Positions 8,263 through 16,923 of a stretch of DNA of 64,000 nucleotides are shown in pieces. Under the pieces are notes generated by a model, which ran no database searches, was not told the origin of the DNA, and saw only the letters and a list, made by a program, of their open reading frames with translations. The translations under genes and the position numbers were made by a program. Each line of letters opens with the position of its first letter. Positions within the stretch are counted from its first letter, which is position 1. The stretch comes from Virgibacillus doumboii (GTDB taxonomy: Bacteria > Bacillota > Bacilli > Bacillales > Amphibacillaceae), in contig NZ_CADCWQ010000001.1 of NCBI RefSeq assembly GCF_902806455.1, positions 682,001 to 746,000 of the forward strand. The letters run 5' to 3'.

Positions 8263-9306
8263 ATGAAGAACTTTAAAGTTTGGGCATTTGCACTAATCTT
8301 CGTAACCTTTGGTGTACTCGCAGGTTGCGGAAACGACGGAAGTGAAGGCAGCGAAGGATCAGGGGGAGACGGTGAAGGAGAAAAAATTAAACTTATTGCA
8401 GCACACAACCAAACAGACCCTGAAAACCCATATCAGGATGGATTATTGAAATTTAAGGAAGTTGCTGAAAGTGAATCTAATGGCAATATCGAAGTAGAAG
8501 TACATGCTGGTACTATTGGTACAGAGGAATCAGAACTGGTTGAGAAGCTAAAACTTGGAGCTGCTGACGTGGTACTTGTTTCTCCAGGATTCATGACACA
8601 AACAGGTATTGATGAAGTAAACCTATTCGCAATGCCTTACCTATTTGACAGCTATGATCATTGGGAAAAAGTTGTTGATGGTGAAGTTGGCGACCAAATG
8701 GCCCAAATCATTAATGAGAAATCAAACAATGACTTCAAGCTGGTTGGATATTGGACTGCTGGTGTTCGTCATTACTATGGTAAGAAACCGATCAAATCTA
8801 TGGACGACTTGGAAGGTATGACAATCAGAACGCAAACATCTGGTGTTGTAGCGGATTACTGGAAAAAAACAGGTGCTGTTCCAACAGACGTAGCATGGGG
8901 TGAATTGTATCAAGCATTACAGCAGGGCGTAGTTGATTCTGCTGAAAACGCATACCCATACTTTGTTCAGCAAAACCATCATACGACAGCAAACGGAAAA
9001 TATATTACAGAAACAGGACATGACTATACAACTCGCTTCTTGTTGGTAAATGGCAACAAATTTGACAAGTATACTAAAGAGCAGCAGGAAATCATCCTGA
9101 AAGCAGCTGAAGCGTCTGTTAAAGCTGAACGTGAATCACTTTACAGTCAAGAAGAAGAATATAAACAAAAAGCAATTGATGATGGTGCAGAAGTTAATGA
9201 AATCGACCGTCAGCCATTCATCGATTTGGCAAAACCTTTACATGATAAAACAGCTGAAGAGCTTGGTTTAGAAGATATGTTACAAAAAATTAGAGATGCC
9301 AAGTAA
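8263..9306 (+). CDS. dctP: TRAP transporter solute-binding lipoprotein
   Basis: Extracytoplasmic binding protein of a TRAP transporter, 347 residues, DctP family. I chose the ATG at 8263 because GGAGGGGG lies eight bases upstream; an in-frame TTG at 8245 is less likely. It has a lipoprotein signal with lipobox LAGC at about residues 19-22, then a Gly/Ser/Glu-rich linker. Family patterns include NPYQDGLLKFKEVAESESNG and GMTIRTQTS near residue 188, a region that normally holds the carboxylate-binding Arg. Sugar acids are the likely ligand because the operon encodes KDG kinase and KDPG aldolase. A terminator-like hairpin follows, so it should be made in excess. Confidence 0.92.
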   Translation: MKNFKVWAFALIFVTFGVLAGCGNDGSEGSEGSGGDGEGEKIKLIAAHNQTDPENPYQDGLLKFKEVAESESNGNIEVEVHAGTIGTEESELVEKLKLGAADVVLVSPGFMTQTGIDEVNLFAMPYLFDSYDHWEKVVDGEVGDQMAQIINEKSNNDFKLVGYWTAGVRHYYGKKPIKSMDDLEGMTIRTQTSGVVADYWKKTGAVPTDVAWGELYQALQQGVVDSAENAYPYFVQQNHHTTANGKYITETGHDYTTRFLLVNGNKFDKYTKEQQEIILKAAEASVKAERESLYSQEEEYKQKAIDDGAEVNEIDRQPFIDLAKPLHDKTAEELGLEDMLQKIRDAK

Positions 9307-9317
9307 GGTATTGCATT

Positions 9318-9360
9318 CTTAAGTGAAGGGCACTTCGTTGTGTCCTTTCCTTAAGTTTTT
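9318..9360 (+). terminator. Intergenic attenuator/terminator between dctP and dctQ
   Basis: CTTAAGTGAAGGGCAC (9318-9333) pairs with GTGTCCTTTCCTTAAG (9340-9355) with two mismatches around a TTCGTT loop, and five T follow. Partial termination here would raise binding-protein mRNA over the membrane subunits. Confidence 0.8.
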
Positions 9361-9376
9361 GTTAGGAGGGTATACA

Positions 9377-9862
9377 GTGGATCGTTTTGTGAAAGTGCTC
9401 GAGAAAATTCAATTGACGATAGGGGTGCTCTTTTTATCATTATTCTTTATCGTCATTATGATTCAGATAACAACAAGACACTTGGGCATCGCGGCCATTT
9501 GGACGGTTGAAGTAGCAAACTATTCGTTCATTTGGGCAATCTTTATGGGTGCAGCAGTAATGGTGAATCGAAGGGAGCACTTTAACTTTGATTTTTTAAC
9601 GAAAAAATTAAAAGGGAAGCCCAGGATTTTATTAAGTATTTTTAATGATCTAATTTTACTTTTATTTAATACAGCCATTTTTTACTACGGTATAAAAGTA
9701 GTACAGAATTTTTGGAATTACAATTGGACATCACTACCGGAAATGAAAATGGGATATGTCTGGATTTCCATCCCAATTATGGGTGCAACAATGATTATTT
9801 ATACGCTTTCTCATCTTGCTAAGCACGTAAAAACATGGAAAGAAGAGGGGGCGCTTAAATAA
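9377..9862 (+). CDS. dctQ: TRAP transporter small membrane subunit
   Basis: Four-helix DctQ-type subunit, 161 residues from the GTG at 9377, which AGGAGGG precedes by seven bases. An in-frame GTG at 9323 would lie inside the terminator hairpin. Hydrophobic helices are near residues 14-35, 47-68, 85-107 and 125-147. The conserved ITTRHLGI and VVANYSF-like (VEVANYSFIWAIF) segments match the family. The stop codon overlaps the dctM start by one base, so the two are translationally coupled. Confidence 0.88.
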   Translation: MDRFVKVLEKIQLTIGVLFLSLFFIVIMIQITTRHLGIAAIWTVEVANYSFIWAIFMGAAVMVNRREHFNFDFLTKKLKGKPRILLSIFNDLILLLFNTAIFYYGIKVVQNFWNYNWTSLPEMKMGYVWISIPIMGATMIIYTLSHLAKHVKTWKEEGALK

Positions 9863-11148
9863 TGGGGTTTATATTGGTAGCTTTATTTATAGTATTAATG
9901 CTAATCGGGATACCGATTGCTTTTGTCATTGGAATTGTTGCATTGCTGGGTATAATGGATATTGAATATATTCCCGAATTGACAGTTCCAATTAAAATGC
10001 TGAATGGTTTGGATTCCTTTGTATTACTGGCCGTTCCGTTGTTTATCCTGGCAGCGAATCTGATGAATTCCGGGAAAATCTCCGAAAAATTGATCGAACT
10101 ATCACTTGCAATTGTGGGTCCAATAAGAGGCGGACTTGCTCATGCGAATATTTTAGTGTCGATGATGTTTGCCGGTGTATCAGGTGCTTCACAGGCTGAC
10201 ACAGCAGGCGTAGGTAAGATTCTTATTCCTAGTATGAAGAATAAAGGTTATGACACGGAAACAGCAGTGGCAGTAACTGCAGCTTCATCAACAGTAGGTG
10301 TGGTCATTCCGCCAAGTATTCCGATGATTATTTTTGCAGGACTTACAAATGCATCAGTTGGTGCACTATTTCTTGGTGGTATTGTGCCTGGTATCTTGAT
10401 TGGCCTGGCCATGATGGTTTTCATTTACTTTATGGCTTTAAAAAATAATTACCCTAAATTTGCTCGGACAGAGCTGAAGAAATTGTTCAAATTAGCACTG
10501 GAAGCATTCCCCGCATTACTGACACCGGTAATTATTATTGGTGGAATCATTACAGGATTCTTCACGGCAACAGAAGCAGCAGCTGTGGCATCTTTATACA
10601 CGTTATTAATTAGTATGTTTTTTTATAAAACTTTAAAAGTGCGTGATATACCAAAAATTTTGGTAGATACTCTGGGATTAAGTTCCTTATCTTTGTTTGC
10701 CTTAGCTGCAGCAAGTGCATTAGGAGAATTAATGAGTTACTATCAATTAGGTGCACTTGCACAAGAATTCTTTAACAATAATATTGATGCAAAATGGCTT
10801 TTTATCATCATTATCATTGCATTTTTCCTTTTTGTAGGAACATTTATGGATGCAATTCCGGCAATGATTCTGTTTGTGCCGGTAGTATTACCTGCAGCAA
10901 CAATGTTTGGAATTGATCCGATCCATTTAGGATTAATTGTAGTAATTACACTGGCAGTAGGCTTAATAACACCTCCATACGGATTATGTTTGCTTTTAGC
11001 TGCGAAAATAGGTGAGATATCGATTGAAAGGTCATTTAAAGCGGTCATACCATTTATCGGAATTGTTGTAGTAGTATTATTGTTTATCGCTTTCTTCCCG
11101 GAAGTAGCATTCTATATTCCTAAGATGATTAATCCAGCCTTATTTTAG
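9862..11148 (+). CDS. dctM: TRAP transporter large permease subunit
   Basis: DctM-type permease with about 12 membrane helices, 428 residues, driving sodium-coupled uptake with DctQ and the binding protein. Family signatures are VSMMFAGVSGASQADTAG near residue 95-115, STVGVVIPPSIPMIIF near 144, GIITGFFTATEAAAVAS near 227 and VGLITPPYGLCLL near 364. Length is normal. It overlaps dctQ by one base. Together with the metabolic genes it implies import of a sugar acid. Confidence 0.93.
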   Translation: MGFILVALFIVLMLIGIPIAFVIGIVALLGIMDIEYIPELTVPIKMLNGLDSFVLLAVPLFILAANLMNSGKISEKLIELSLAIVGPIRGGLAHANILVSMMFAGVSGASQADTAGVGKILIPSMKNKGYDTETAVAVTAASSTVGVVIPPSIPMIIFAGLTNASVGALFLGGIVPGILIGLAMMVFIYFMALKNNYPKFARTELKKLFKLALEAFPALLTPVIIIGGIITGFFTATEAAAVASLYTLLISMFFYKTLKVRDIPKILVDTLGLSSLSLFALAAASALGELMSYYQLGALAQEFFNNNIDAKWLFIIIIIAFFLFVGTFMDAIPAMILFVPVVLPAATMFGIDPIHLGLIVVITLAVGLITPPYGLCLLLAAKIGEISIERSFKAVIPFIGIVVVVLLFIAFFPEVAFYIPKMINPALF

Positions 11149-11180
11149 TATGATGTACAGATGGTGAAGATATAGTACCC

Positions 11181-11209
11181 AATGACTCCAGATGAATAAT
11201 GGGGTCATT
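11181..11209 (+). other. Intercistronic hairpin without T-tract
   Basis: AATGACTCC (11181-11189) pairs with GGGGTCATT (11201-11209) between dctM and rpiA. There is no T-run after it, so it may be an RNA-processing or stability element rather than a full terminator. Confidence 0.5.
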
Positions 11210-11235
11210 GTCTGCTTGGAAAGGATGTTGTTTAA

Positions 11236-11916
11236 ATGCTGAGTGAAGCTGACCGTTATAAAAAACTAGCCGGGGAGCGTGCGGCAGATTTTATTGAAGA
11301 TGGTATGACAATTGGATTGGGCTCCGGTTCTACAGTTTACTGGATGATGAAACAAGTAGGTTTGCTGATCGAAAAAGGTCGCCAAGTTAAAGGGATTCCA
11401 ACTTCTACTCGTACAGAGGGTTGGGCGAAGGAGTTCGGCATCCCATTAACTGATTTTGCTTCCGTTCAGTCCATTGATTTAGCAATTGACGGAGCTGATG
11501 AAATTGATAGTCAGCTGAACCTGGTTAAAGGCGGGGGCGGATCACTTGTCCGTGAAAAAATTGTAGATGCGCTGGCTGATAAATTGATTATTATCGCTGA
11601 TGAGTCAAAAATGGTGACGAAACTTGGTGAATTTCCGTTACCGGTCGAAGTCGTTCCTTTTGGATATGAAGCAACAGCAAGGAATATTGTGCAATTGGGG
11701 TGCAGTACATCACTCCGAAAAAAGAATGACGAAATTTTTATTTCCGATAATGGTAATTATATTTTGGACTGTGAATTTAATGGCATATCAGATCCAAAAC
11801 GGCTGCATAGCAGAATAAAGTCAATGGTTGGAGTCGTTGAAACAGGTCTATTTACTGACATGACAGATCTAGCCATCGTTGGTAAAAGTGAAGGAGTAAC
11901 GCTTGTAAATAAATGA
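11236..11916 (+). CDS. rpiA: Ribose-5-phosphate isomerase A
   Basis: Interconverts ribose-5-phosphate and ribulose-5-phosphate. It has 226 residues, the usual RpiA length. Motifs are TIGLGSGSTVYWM (residues 25-37, phosphate loop), IPTSTRT near 55, AIDGADEID near 84-92 (catalytic Asp/Glu region), LVKGGGGSLVREKI near 98-111 and IIIADESK near 121. In this operon it would supply or consume ribulose-5-phosphate for the HxlA/HxlB pair, linking the hexulose-phosphate reactions to the pentose pathway. A related activity on another pentose phosphate cannot be excluded. Confidence 0.92.
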   Translation: MLSEADRYKKLAGERAADFIEDGMTIGLGSGSTVYWMMKQVGLLIEKGRQVKGIPTSTRTEGWAKEFGIPLTDFASVQSIDLAIDGADEIDSQLNLVKGGGGSLVREKIVDALADKLIIIADESKMVTKLGEFPLPVEVVPFGYEATARNIVQLGCSTSLRKKNDEIFISDNGNYILDCEFNGISDPKRLHSRIKSMVGVVETGLFTDMTDLAIVGKSEGVTLVNK

Positions 11917-11948
11917 ATTACAGAGCAGAGACACAAGGAGGAACAGTT

Positions 11949-12899
11949 GTGAATGATGTAATAACAATAGGTGAAGCGATGATTGCATTCGATCCGGTTA
12001 AAACTGGGCCTATGCGCTTTGTCAATGGTTTTGAGCGAAAAATAGGTGGGGCAGAGTTGAATTTTGCCATAGGATGTGCCCGTTTAGGTCTCAATGCCGG
12101 TTGGATTAGCCGTCTTGGTGATGATGAATTTGGAAAGTATATCCGTAATTTTGCCCGTGGAGAGGGAATCGATATTTCTCAGCTTGAATTAGTAGAAGGC
12201 TATCCGACATCATTGAATTTCAAGGAAATTATGGAGAGCGGTGATGTTCGGACATTTTATTATCGTGATAAATCACCAACACTTACATTAACCCCGGATG
12301 AATTGGATGAAGCTTATTTTCAACAAGCAAAAATTTTGCACATTACGGGAATTTATCCGGCGATTGATCCGAAGAACCAGGATGTTATTAAAAAATCCAT
12401 TGAACTGGCAAAAAAATATGGGCTGAAGGTTTCTTTTGACCCTAACATTCGGTTGAAGATGTGGAGCAAAGACGAAGCCAGGAAAGTTCTTTCTGATATT
12501 TTGCCTGATGTTGATATTTTGCTCGCTGGCGATGAAGAGATGGAAATTATTCTGGGTGAAAAAGATCCAAAAGTAATCATCGAAAAAGCGAAAGAATTGG
12601 GTATTGGCTTTGCCGCAGTGAAACAGGGAGATAAAGGTTCTGTAGGTTATTTCAATGGAGAAATAATAGAAGCACCCTCAGTGAAGCCGGCAAAGGTCGT
12701 CGATACAGTTGGTGCCGGTGATGGTTTTAATGCAGGTGTTATCTATGGTTATTTGAACGAATGGCCACTTCGAAAGACGATAGAATTTGCTAATACAATT
12801 GGTTCTATGGTTGTTAGTGTCAAAGGGGATAATGAAGGATTGCCATATTTGGAAGATGTCCAAATCAAACTGGGAGAAAAAGAAAATATTGAGCGTTAA
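11949..12899 (+). CDS. kdgK: 2-keto-3-deoxygluconate kinase (PfkB family)
   Basis: Phosphorylates 2-keto-3-deoxygluconate to KDPG, the substrate of the aldolase in this operon. It has 316 residues from the GTG at 11949, chosen because AAGGAGG lies seven bases upstream. An ATG at 11913 overlapping the rpiA stop has no ribosome site. PfkB signature 1 is IGGAELNFAIGCARLG (about residues 34-49). Signature 2 is DTVGAGDGFNAGVIYG (about 251-266), carrying the catalytic Asp. PNIRLKMW near residue 164 is typical of KdgK. Fructokinase activity is a less likely alternative. Confidence 0.88.
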   Translation: MNDVITIGEAMIAFDPVKTGPMRFVNGFERKIGGAELNFAIGCARLGLNAGWISRLGDDEFGKYIRNFARGEGIDISQLELVEGYPTSLNFKEIMESGDVRTFYYRDKSPTLTLTPDELDEAYFQQAKILHITGIYPAIDPKNQDVIKKSIELAKKYGLKVSFDPNIRLKMWSKDEARKVLSDILPDVDILLAGDEEMEIILGEKDPKVIIEKAKELGIGFAAVKQGDKGSVGYFNGEIIEAPSVKPAKVVDTVGAGDGFNAGVIYGYLNEWPLRKTIEFANTIGSMVVSVKGDNEGLPYLEDVQIKLGEKENIER

Positions 12900-12914
12900 A
12901 TTGGAGGTGTTGAC

Positions 12915-13544
12915 ATGAAATTGCAATTAGCATTAGACAGGCTAACATGGGATGAGTGCTTTCGTATTGTGGACCAGACGAAAGAATCCATTGATTGGAT
13001 TGAAGTAGGTACCGGTGTAATTAAGGAATATGGGATGACAATAGTTCGCGAAATGCGTGAGCAATATCCCGATAAAACAATTGTAGCCGATATGAAAACG
13101 TGTGATGCAGGAGGCCATGAAGCAAAACAGGCTTATGAGGCAGGAGCAGATATTACAACGGTTATGGCGTTTTCATCCGATTTGACAATTACGGATACAA
13201 TTGATGTTGCCAAAAAATATAAAACGCGGACTATGGTTGATCTGCTTGAGGTTTCAAGCAAACAGCGCATGCAGGAACTCAAGGATATAGGTGTCGAATT
13301 AGTAAGCCTTCATGTCGGTAAGGACAAGCAAAAAGAGGGGGAATTTGATACCGGGTTGTTTTCCCTGGTTAACAATTTAGGCTTTGAAGTTACTGTAGCA
13401 GGTGGCATCAATGAAGACACTTTACCTGATATTGTAAAAAAAGGACCGAATACAGTGATTGTCGGCAGTGCCATCACAAAGTCGGGAGATCCACGAGAAG
13501 CAGCGGCACGGATAAAAAAGATCCTGACTAGCAATGAAGTTTAG
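12915..13544 (+). CDS. hxlA: 3-hexulose-6-phosphate synthase-like protein (OMPDC superfamily)
   Basis: TIM-barrel lyase of 209 residues, in the superfamily of HxlA and 3-keto-L-gulonate-6-phosphate decarboxylase. Motifs are MKLQLALDRL, WIEVGTGVIKEYG near residue 29, the shared D-x-K-x-x-D motif in ADMKTCDAGGHEAK (about 57-70), LHVGKDKQKEG near 132 and VTVAGGI near 155. The segment after the His (HVGKD rather than HRSRD) favours HxlA over the decarboxylase. HxlA joins formaldehyde and ribulose-5-phosphate, or runs in reverse. Presence of an HxlB-like gene in the operon supports this. A novel aldolase specificity is possible. Confidence 0.82.
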   Translation: MKLQLALDRLTWDECFRIVDQTKESIDWIEVGTGVIKEYGMTIVREMREQYPDKTIVADMKTCDAGGHEAKQAYEAGADITTVMAFSSDLTITDTIDVAKKYKTRTMVDLLEVSSKQRMQELKDIGVELVSLHVGKDKQKEGEFDTGLFSLVNNLGFEVTVAGGINEDTLPDIVKKGPNTVIVGSAITKSGDPREAAARIKKILTSNEV

Positions 13545-13573
13545 GACCTTGATGTTTTGGAAGGAGGAAGGCA

Positions 13574-14557
13574 ATGAATTATGCGACAATTGGAACTGGC
13601 TGGATAACAGAAGCATTTATTCAGGCTTCCAGAGAGGTAAATGATTTTCAACTTCATGCTGTTTATTCACGTTCTGAAGAAAAAGCAAAAAGCTTCGCTG
13701 AGAAGCATCATGCAAAAGATTTTTTTACTGATTTGGAAGAAATGGCTGCATGTACCAACTTCGATTGCGTTTATATTGCTTCGCCCAACTCGCTGCATTA
13801 TAAACATGCTATAACTTTTTTGAAACATGGGAAGCATGTTATTTGTGAGAAGCCCATTTTTTCAAATACGGAAGAACTAAATGAAGCATATCAAGTTGCT
13901 GAAGCAAACAATGTATATCTATTCGAAGCGATTCGCAGTATATATTCGCCAAACTTCCAGAGCTTGAAGGCTAGCCTGGGGAAAGTGGGAACGGTTCGCA
14001 GTTGCATTCTACATCGCGGTCGATACTCATCCCAGTACGATAATTATTTAGATGGAAAAAATCCAAACGTCTTTTCACTGGAATTCTCAGGAGGAGCACT
14101 TATGGACATGGGTGTCTATCCTTTATACTTGGCAGTTGCCTTGTTTGGAAAGCCTGACAGTGTTTCTTATAAACCTGTAATTTTAGAATCCGGCGTGGAT
14201 GGCAGTGGTACCCTCGTATTAACTTATGATGGATTTATCTGCACGGTCATGTGTTCAAAAATAACCACTTCCTACATTCCTTGTGAAATACATGGGGAAA
14301 CCGGAACATTAACATTCGAAAATGCAGCCCAAATTAATAATCTCGCATATATTGATCGAAAAGCAAAACAAACTACACCTATTGAAACAAACGCTGTTGA
14401 TCAGGATATGGTTTACGAAATTGAAGCTTTTGCAGAGATAGTTAGAACTAATGATGTTCAGTCATACAAGGAATTAAAAGAGCTTAGTTGTGAAGTGCTT
14501 TCGGTTACGGAGGAAGCTAGGCGTCAGAATGGTATAGTTTTTGAGAGTGAGAGGTAG
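13574..14557 (+). CDS. Gfo/Idh/MocA-family oxidoreductase closing the operon
   Basis: NAD(P)-dependent dehydrogenase of 327 residues. The nucleotide motif is TIGTGWITEAF (residues 4-14), where the third Gly is replaced. CEKPIFSN is near residue 94, and the family's MDMGVYPLYLA segment is near 177. AAGGAGGAAG precedes the ATG 30 bases after hxlA, so it belongs to the operon, and a terminator follows. It is the only redox enzyme of the operon and is the best candidate for converting the imported compound, or an intermediate, into the keto form used downstream. Confidence 0.85.
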   Translation: MNYATIGTGWITEAFIQASREVNDFQLHAVYSRSEEKAKSFAEKHHAKDFFTDLEEMAACTNFDCVYIASPNSLHYKHAITFLKHGKHVICEKPIFSNTEELNEAYQVAEANNVYLFEAIRSIYSPNFQSLKASLGKVGTVRSCILHRGRYSSQYDNYLDGKNPNVFSLEFSGGALMDMGVYPLYLAVALFGKPDSVSYKPVILESGVDGSGTLVLTYDGFICTVMCSKITTSYIPCEIHGETGTLTFENAAQINNLAYIDRKAKQTTPIETNAVDQDMVYEIEAFAEIVRTNDVQSYKELKELSCEVLSVTEEARRQNGIVFESER

Positions 14558-14598
14558 GGTGAAGTATAGTAATTCGTTAAAATTGGAAAAGTTATCAG

Positions 14599-14643
14599 CC
14601 GTTAGCTTCGATGTGTTAAAACATTGGAGCTAGCGGTTTTTAA
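14599..14643 (+). terminator. Intrinsic terminator of the KDG/hexulose operon
   Basis: CCGTTAGCTTCGATGT (14599-14614) pairs with ACATTGGAGCTAGCGG (14621-14636), allowing wobble pairs, and a T-run follows. Confidence 0.88.
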
Positions 14644-14890
14644 GTATTTATAGAAGTAAATAGTTTTTGTGCACCTTTGTATTTTTAATGATCTTGTCCA
14701 AAATCTGAAAATAAGCAAAGCCAAGTGAATATTTACTTTTTCCTTAATGGATAAATCATCCTTGATTGTTAACACTGCTTTATCATAGACAATCGTTGAA
14801 TATTGTTTACAAATAAAATTGTTTAATTCAGTTACAATTTTTTCCTGTATATTCGTATGTAAGAAATTTATTTTTAGGAGGAGAAAAATT
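14644..14890. other. AT-rich intergenic stretch
   Basis: The gap from 14558 to 14890 holds the operon terminator and then about 250 bases of AT-rich DNA. No credible start or ribosome site occurs until AGGAGGAG at 14876. An open frame without a start can be traced on the minus strand, but its composition does not look coding. Confidence 0.5.
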
Positions 14891-15190
14891 ATGAGAGAAG
14901 AAAAATTTATTAGGTTTTTAACTCAGCAAGAGAGTATTCAAAGTAAGCATAAAGCAATAAATTCACGATTGGCAAAAGCTAGGAAAGTAGAACGGGACTT
15001 AGAAGTAAATTTGGATGAAGTGGTTAAAGATGATCAAAAGACGTATGAATTATTGATTCACATCCGACGTAGATTGAATGACAGTAATGGAGCATATCAA
15101 AATGCTGTACGGAAATATTATAGGTTTATAAACCAAAATGAGTTTCCTTCATTAAAAAACTATGAAGGGATGGTTGGTATCAGCCATTAA
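14891..15190 (+). CDS. Small basic coiled-coil hypothetical protein
   Basis: A 99-residue Lys/Arg-rich protein starting MREEKFIRFLTQQESIQSKH. I chose the ATG at 14891 because AGGAGGAG lies just upstream; the frame is open further back but without a ribosome site. It is predicted mostly helical, with a C-terminal AVRKYYRFINQNEFPSLKNY segment. I do not recognise the function. Similar small proteins can accompany restriction or HNH-nuclease loci, but none is seen here. Neighbours give no clue. Confidence 0.5.
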   Translation: MREEKFIRFLTQQESIQSKHKAINSRLAKARKVERDLEVNLDEVVKDDQKTYELLIHIRRRLNDSNGAYQNAVRKYYRFINQNEFPSLKNYEGMVGISH

Positions 15191-15354
15191 GTCCATTTAT
15201 TTTTACCCATGTTTTGGTATGAAAAGATTAAGCATTGGTAGTATGGGGTAAGTTGAAGCAGTTAAGGAATTTTACACTAATAAATAACGTATTTTTATAA
15301 AGAGGTAGAAGGTTATAAAAATGACTATTGGTTTTCAGACAATATTATCTCCTT

Positions 15355-15388
15355 AAAACACCGACCTTTCTTAGGAAATCGGTGTTTT
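15355..15388. terminator. Bidirectional intrinsic terminator
   Basis: AAAACACCGA and TCGGTGTTTT arms surround CCTTTCTTAGGAAA, and the stem is flanked by T-runs on either strand. It lies between the small plus-strand gene and the 3' end of the minus-strand YteA-like gene. Confidence 0.8.
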
Positions 15389-15394
15389 TTATAA

Positions 15395-15744
15395 TTAAGG
15401 ATATTCAATTCTTACAAGTGTACGTTTTCTGGAATCTTCCATTTCCCTTTTTGGCTTCAATAGTCTTGTTGTGTCTTCGTCTCCATTTGCATTTGTTTGA
15501 TTTTGATGGTCTTCCTCAGCTTCCACCGTTCTTTTTGCATAAGGCACCGCTTTTAACCGTTCTAAAGGGATTTCTTTTCCGGTGTCCACGCAAATTCCAT
15601 AGGTGCCCTTTTCCATCCGTTTAAGTGCTTCATTCACTTCATGAAGTTGCTGTTCATTAAGGTTATTTTCAGCTATTTGCTGTTGCCGATCCACAAACTC
15701 AGCCGCGCGGAATCGGCAAGGTGATTATCTGCAATAAGTGTCAC
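15395..15744 (-). pseudogene. YteA-like DksA/TraR-family protein, frameshifted
   Basis: The intact part (from 15694 down) reads NEALKRMEKGTYGICVDTGK then EIPLERLKAVPYAKRTVE. This is the degenerate single-Cys zinc-finger region of the YteA branch of the DksA/TraR family. A GTG at 15744 behind AAAGGAG begins TLIADNHLADSA in another frame. The two join if two bases are removed from GCGCGG around 15705-15710, giving DSAAEFVDRQQQ. So there is either a real two-base expansion that inactivates the N-terminus or a sequencing error. A shorter product from the internal ATG at 15694 would lack the start of the domain. Confidence 0.7.
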
Positions 15745-15915
15745 ACTATCAACTCCTTTTGTTTCTTTTTTCATTAATTGGTTGGGAAGTAAACTTTTGA
15801 CGCTAGTGATGTATTTACTTCTTCAGATTGGGCTCGGTTCAGACTTCAGACAGAGTACAAGCATTGTAAAAAGTGTTATTATAGTTACAAATCTTATTTA
15901 GGGGCAGTGATTGAA

Positions 15916-16806
15916 ATGAAATTATTTGGGCTTGGTAAAAAAATGAACCCTATTCATCTGCAGGAAGAGATGACTGGTGACAATGTGGAAAAAGTGAGAA
16001 TAACGGCATCTTCAGCAGATATACAGGTAACACCAGCCACAGGTGATGCGGTTGAAGTTCTGCTGGAAGGCGAGATTAGTGAAGGTCTTGAGGAAAATCT
16101 TGAGTTCGAAGTGCAGCAGAATAATAACATGCTATTGATTAATGTGGATTTGAATATGGGGTTTCAGTTCGGAATGTATTCTACTAATCTTACCCTTAAT
16201 GTAAACCTGCCGTCCAAAGTTTACAGCGATCTTTATGTGAAATCTTCTTCAGGGGACATTATCGTTAAAAATATTGCTGCTGATGCTTATTCCGGAACTT
16301 CCTCCTCTGGAAATCAGCTTTTAACCGGTCTTGATGTTTTGGAGCGGATGATTTTAAAGGCATCCAGCGGAAATATGTTATTAAAAAATAATCGTGCAGG
16401 TTCGTTGATAGGTTCGATTAGCAGTGGAAGAATCGATGTCAGGGACTATACAAGTAATAAAGTGAAACTGGATGCTTCATCAGGAGGAATTTCTATTCAC
16501 AATGAAATTCTGGAAGGGACAACGGAATGCAGCGTATCAAGTGGAAATATCCACATTAACAGTGGCGAGTTCACCGGAAACCTTGATCTCCGCGCAACAA
16601 GCGGTAATGTCGATGTGTACAGCAAAAAGTTTCCTGATGATTTGCATATTGACTGTCAAAACCAATCAGGTAACAGAAGCATTAACGTGAAAGGCCTGAC
16701 AATTTCTGAGAACAGTAAGAACAGGCTGACCGGGCTAATGGGTGAATCCGATGTGAATACGATTAAAGTTAAGACGACTTCGGGTAATGTGGTTGTATCT
16801 GGCTAA
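15916..16806 (+). CDS. DUF4097-family beta-strand repeat protein
   Basis: Protein of 296 residues starting at the ATG at 15916 (AGGGGC is 10 bases upstream; a GTG at 15907 is the alternative). It has no signal peptide or membrane helix. From about residue 30 on it is a run of short beta repeats marked by SSGDI, SSGN, SSGRID, SSGGIS, SSGNIH, TSGNVDVYS and TSGNVVVSG. This is typical of DUF4097, often associated with cell-envelope stress modules such as LiaI/YvlB. The molecular function is unknown. It is followed by the LCP-family gene. Confidence 0.85.
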   Translation: MKLFGLGKKMNPIHLQEEMTGDNVEKVRITASSADIQVTPATGDAVEVLLEGEISEGLEENLEFEVQQNNNMLLINVDLNMGFQFGMYSTNLTLNVNLPSKVYSDLYVKSSSGDIIVKNIAADAYSGTSSSGNQLLTGLDVLERMILKASSGNMLLKNNRAGSLIGSISSGRIDVRDYTSNKVKLDASSGGISIHNEILEGTTECSVSSGNIHINSGEFTGNLDLRATSGNVDVYSKKFPDDLHIDCQNQSGNRSINVKGLTISENSKNRLTGLMGESDVNTIKVKTTSGNVVVSG

Positions 16807-16923
16807 GAACTATCTGATTTGCCTCTATGTTTTCCTAAACCAACTAGTAATCTGTCAGTGAAAAATGGTAGAATAAAACTACTTATGAATAACGATATTT
16901 TCCATGGATAGAGGTATATTTAA

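Noticed and set aside
12915..13544. Calling this gene 3-keto-L-gulonate-6-phosphate decarboxylase
   Set aside because: The superfamily D-x-K-x-x-D motif is shared, but the residues after the conserved His (HVGKD rather than HRSRD) and the presence of an HxlB-like gene favour hexulose-phosphate synthase.
14655..14930. Start-less open frame on the minus strand
   Set aside because: AT-rich, no start codon or ribosome site, and it runs into the opposite gene; chance open frame.
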